From positions 1-64,000 of the forward strand of contig NZ_JAGPOX010000018.1 of the NCBI RefSeq assembly GCF_019038435.1: a stretch of DNA of 64,000 nucleotides, given 5' to 3'. The notes under the pieces are model-generated. The model saw nothing but the letters and a program-made list of their open reading frames with translations, had not been told where the DNA came from and ran no database searches. Both the position numbers and the translations under genes were made by a program. Shown in pieces: positions 62,586 through 64,000 of this stretch. Within the stretch, counting starts at the first letter, position 1, and each line of letters starts with the position of its first letter. The stretch is from Nocardia alni (lineage in GTDB: Bacteria; Actinomycetota; Actinomycetes; Mycobacteriales; Mycobacteriaceae).

Positions 62586-64000
62586 AGATCCTCCTCGTCG
62601 CCTTGCCGGCGTTTCAGTTCGCGGTCCAGGATCGGCCCGATGACCGCGAGCGCCTCGGGGTTGGTCATTTGGGCATGAGTCACGTCGACCCAGTGCTGGG
62701 TGATCCGGCCGGAGCAGTGCGGTCGCCACATATCGGCGGTCAGGTCGCCGGTAATGCCCTGGCGTGCCGAAAAATACAGCAGATCGCCGTCGTAGGAAGC
62801 AGGTCGGTAGCTCGTCGACATGGCAACACTGTCGACGTATCCCTGATGCAGGCGTTCGAGTTGTTCGCGGGTCAGTCCACGCCCCGGTCCGGGGCTGTCG
62901 GCGAGCACGTCGACAGCTTCGTCGAGGGTGAGGGGGCGGGTGTCGGGAGTGGCCGACTCGTTGCCCTCCAGATGGGTGACCAGGTCGCGTACGGTCGGCG
63001 GCTGCGGATCGGGCGCACCATCGCCGAATACCACGCTGTCGAACATGATGACCGAATCGACGTCGTAGCCTTGCGCGCGCAATCGGATGGCGAGCGCATG
63101 GGCGAGTTGCCCGCCCAGGGACCAGCCCAGCAGGTGGTACGGCCCCCGGGGTCGCACGCGGGTGAGTTCGTGCAGGTACGCCTCGACGAGTTCGTCGACG
63201 CTGTGACACCCCCCCGATCGCCCGGATACGGCTGGGGACTGCAGCCCGTAGACGGGCCGGTCGGTGACGTATTGCAGCAAGCCCGAGTAACACCACGACA
63301 GCGGTACCGCGGAATGCAGACAGATCAACGGCGTCCCGGAACCGTTGCTTCGCAACGGCAGAACCGTATCCAGAGCCGAACTGCCGACCAGCACACCACT
63401 GTTCGCGTCGGCGGCTGCCGATTCCATGGCAGCGGCCAAGGTTTGCACCGTCGGGGTGAAAAGCGAGGACACCGTCACCGTGGTGCCGGACCGCTCCGAC
63501 AGCTGCCTGCACAGCTCGACGCCCAGCAACGAATTGCCGCCGAGCTCGAAGAAGTTGTCGTCCAGACCGACCCGAGTCTGTCCGGTCACTTCGGCGATCG
63601 TTTCCGCCACCACCTTCTCGGTCGGCGATGTCGGTGCGCGAAATACCGGGCGCGGTAGCGACTGTGGGTCGGGCAGGGCGGATCGATCGGTCTTGCCGCT
63701 GCTCGGATTGATCGGGATCTCGGGTAGCGGTACCAATACCGCCGGAATCATGCCGGGCGGCAGAACTGTCCGTAACCGCGTCAGAACGGCGGTGCGGTCG
63801 AAGTGCTGCGTCGCTGCGGCTGCCGGGACGACATAGCCGATCAACCGGTCGCCGAGTGTCTCCGACGTCCACATCCGGACCACGGCCTGCTCGACCGTCT
63901 CGTCCGCGGCCAGCGCGCGCTCGACCTCGGACGGCTCGATGCGCTGCCCGCGCAGCGAGATCTGTACATCGCTTCGGCCGAGGTACTCGAGCGTCCCATC
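62582..64000 (-). CDS. Non-ribosomal peptide synthetase, C-terminal part: A-PCP-TE (partial, 5' end beyond window)
   Basis: 473 codons are visible and the frame is open through base 64000. It starts in the end of an adenylation domain (DGTLEYLGRSDVQISLRGQR then IEPSEVERALAADE, motif A8; INPSSGKTDRSALP, motif A10 Lys). A PCP with the phosphopantetheine Ser (LDDNFFELGGNSLLGVELCRQ) follows. The last domain is a type I thioesterase (LICLHSAVPLSWCYSGLLQYV, PYHLLGWSLGGQLAHALAI with GxSxG, VIMFDSVVFGD). So this is a terminating module that releases a peptide or amide. The product cannot be predicted because the A-domain pocket is outside the window. Confidence 0.92.
   Translation of the reverse strand, partial: DGTLEYLGRSDVQISLRGQRIEPSEVERALAADETVEQAVVRMWTSETLGDRLIGYVVPAAAATQHFDRTAVLTRLRTVLPPGMIPAVLVPLPEIPINPSSGKTDRSALPDPQSLPRPVFRAPTSPTEKVVAETIAEVTGQTRVGLDDNFFELGGNSLLGVELCRQLSERSGTTVTVSSLFTPTVQTLAAAMESAAADANSGVLVGSSALDTVLPLRSNGSGTPLICLHSAVPLSWCYSGLLQYVTDRPVYGLQSPAVSGRSGGCHSVDELVEAYLHELTRVRPRGPYHLLGWSLGGQLAHALAIRLRAQGYDVDSVIMFDSVVFGDGAPDPQPPTVRDLVTHLEGNESATPDTRPLTLDEAVDVLADSPGPGRGLTREQLERLHQGYVDSVAMSTSYRPASYDGDLLYFSARQGITGDLTADMWRPHCSGRITQHWVDVTHAQMTNPEALAVIGPILDRELKRRQGDEEDL

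Noticed and set aside
61677..63872. A single 731-residue protein on the minus strand
   Set aside because: The upper part of this frame overlaps the NRPS in another frame; only the part from GTG 62585 (the methyltransferase) has domain content.

Overview
The window is high-GC actinobacterial DNA. Gene content (a carboxylic acid reductase relic, a mycofactocin-type SDR relic, two CYPs, many SDR, CoA-ligase and CoA-transferase genes, GlxA/IclR/TetR/HxlR regulators, an RsbQ/RsbP pair) points to a Nocardia-like member of the Mycobacteriales. That placement is inferred from gene families, not from a marker gene. No rRNA, tRNA or CRISPR array was recognised.

Layout. 0-6.3 kb: a LysR gene cut by the window edge and a divergent SDR, a small monooxygenase next to a GlxA-type regulator, a STAS anti-anti-sigma protein, an orphan ECF sigma factor, and a DHA2 drug exporter preceded by two tiny upstream ORFs. 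6.6-9.4 kb: a Nudix hydrolase, then a MarR regulator and a quinone-oxidoreductase-like gene, each preceded by a copy of the same 23-bp operator; a hemerythrin pseudogene follows. 9.4-21.5 kb: SDR, acyl-CoA ligase, DoxX, LysR, a Tat-exported cholesterol-oxidase-like GMC enzyme, a HxlR/thioesterase pair, a carboxylic acid reductase broken by an internal deletion and a frameshift, and an exported PhlG-like hydrolase.

21.7-33.4 kb is a coherent catabolic locus. Two divergent arms (PrpD-like, Asp/Glu racemase-like, FAD oxidoreductase, hydantoinase-like; and IclR, CaiB-type CoA-transferase, CitE-type lyase, cyclase, PrpD-like, MFS) share a 17-bp palindrome, GTTCCGCTnAGCGGAAC, seen four times at their edges. 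It is very probably the IclR operator.

33.7-45.5 kb is a second island. At least ten copies of an 18-bp inverted repeat, GCTATAC-N4-GTATAGC, lie before two P450s, an amidohydrolase, SDRs, a GMC oxidoreductase, a CMD-family protein and a TetR gene. Three genes in it are reduced to relics by internal deletions (LLM monooxygenase, a TetR paralogue, an SDR). A five-gene minus-strand operon follows (TauD-like, SnoaL-like, quinone-reductase-like, LLM, hotdog; 45.5-49.8 kb), then a Bacillus-type RsbQ-RsbP pair (50.1-52.2 kb), a tandem-GNAT gene and IS3-family debris.

54.0-61.4 kb holds a tightly overlapping six-gene operon (nucleotide-sugar dehydrogenase, GT2, NodB-like deacetylase, P-loop kinase, GT2, HAD), with a divergent Nudix gene and a convergent XRE-TPR regulator. 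It looks like an uncharacterised glycan or glycoconjugate pathway. The window ends in the C-terminal part of an NRPS (A-PCP-TE), translationally coupled to a membrane-anchored catechol-O-methyltransferase-like protein.
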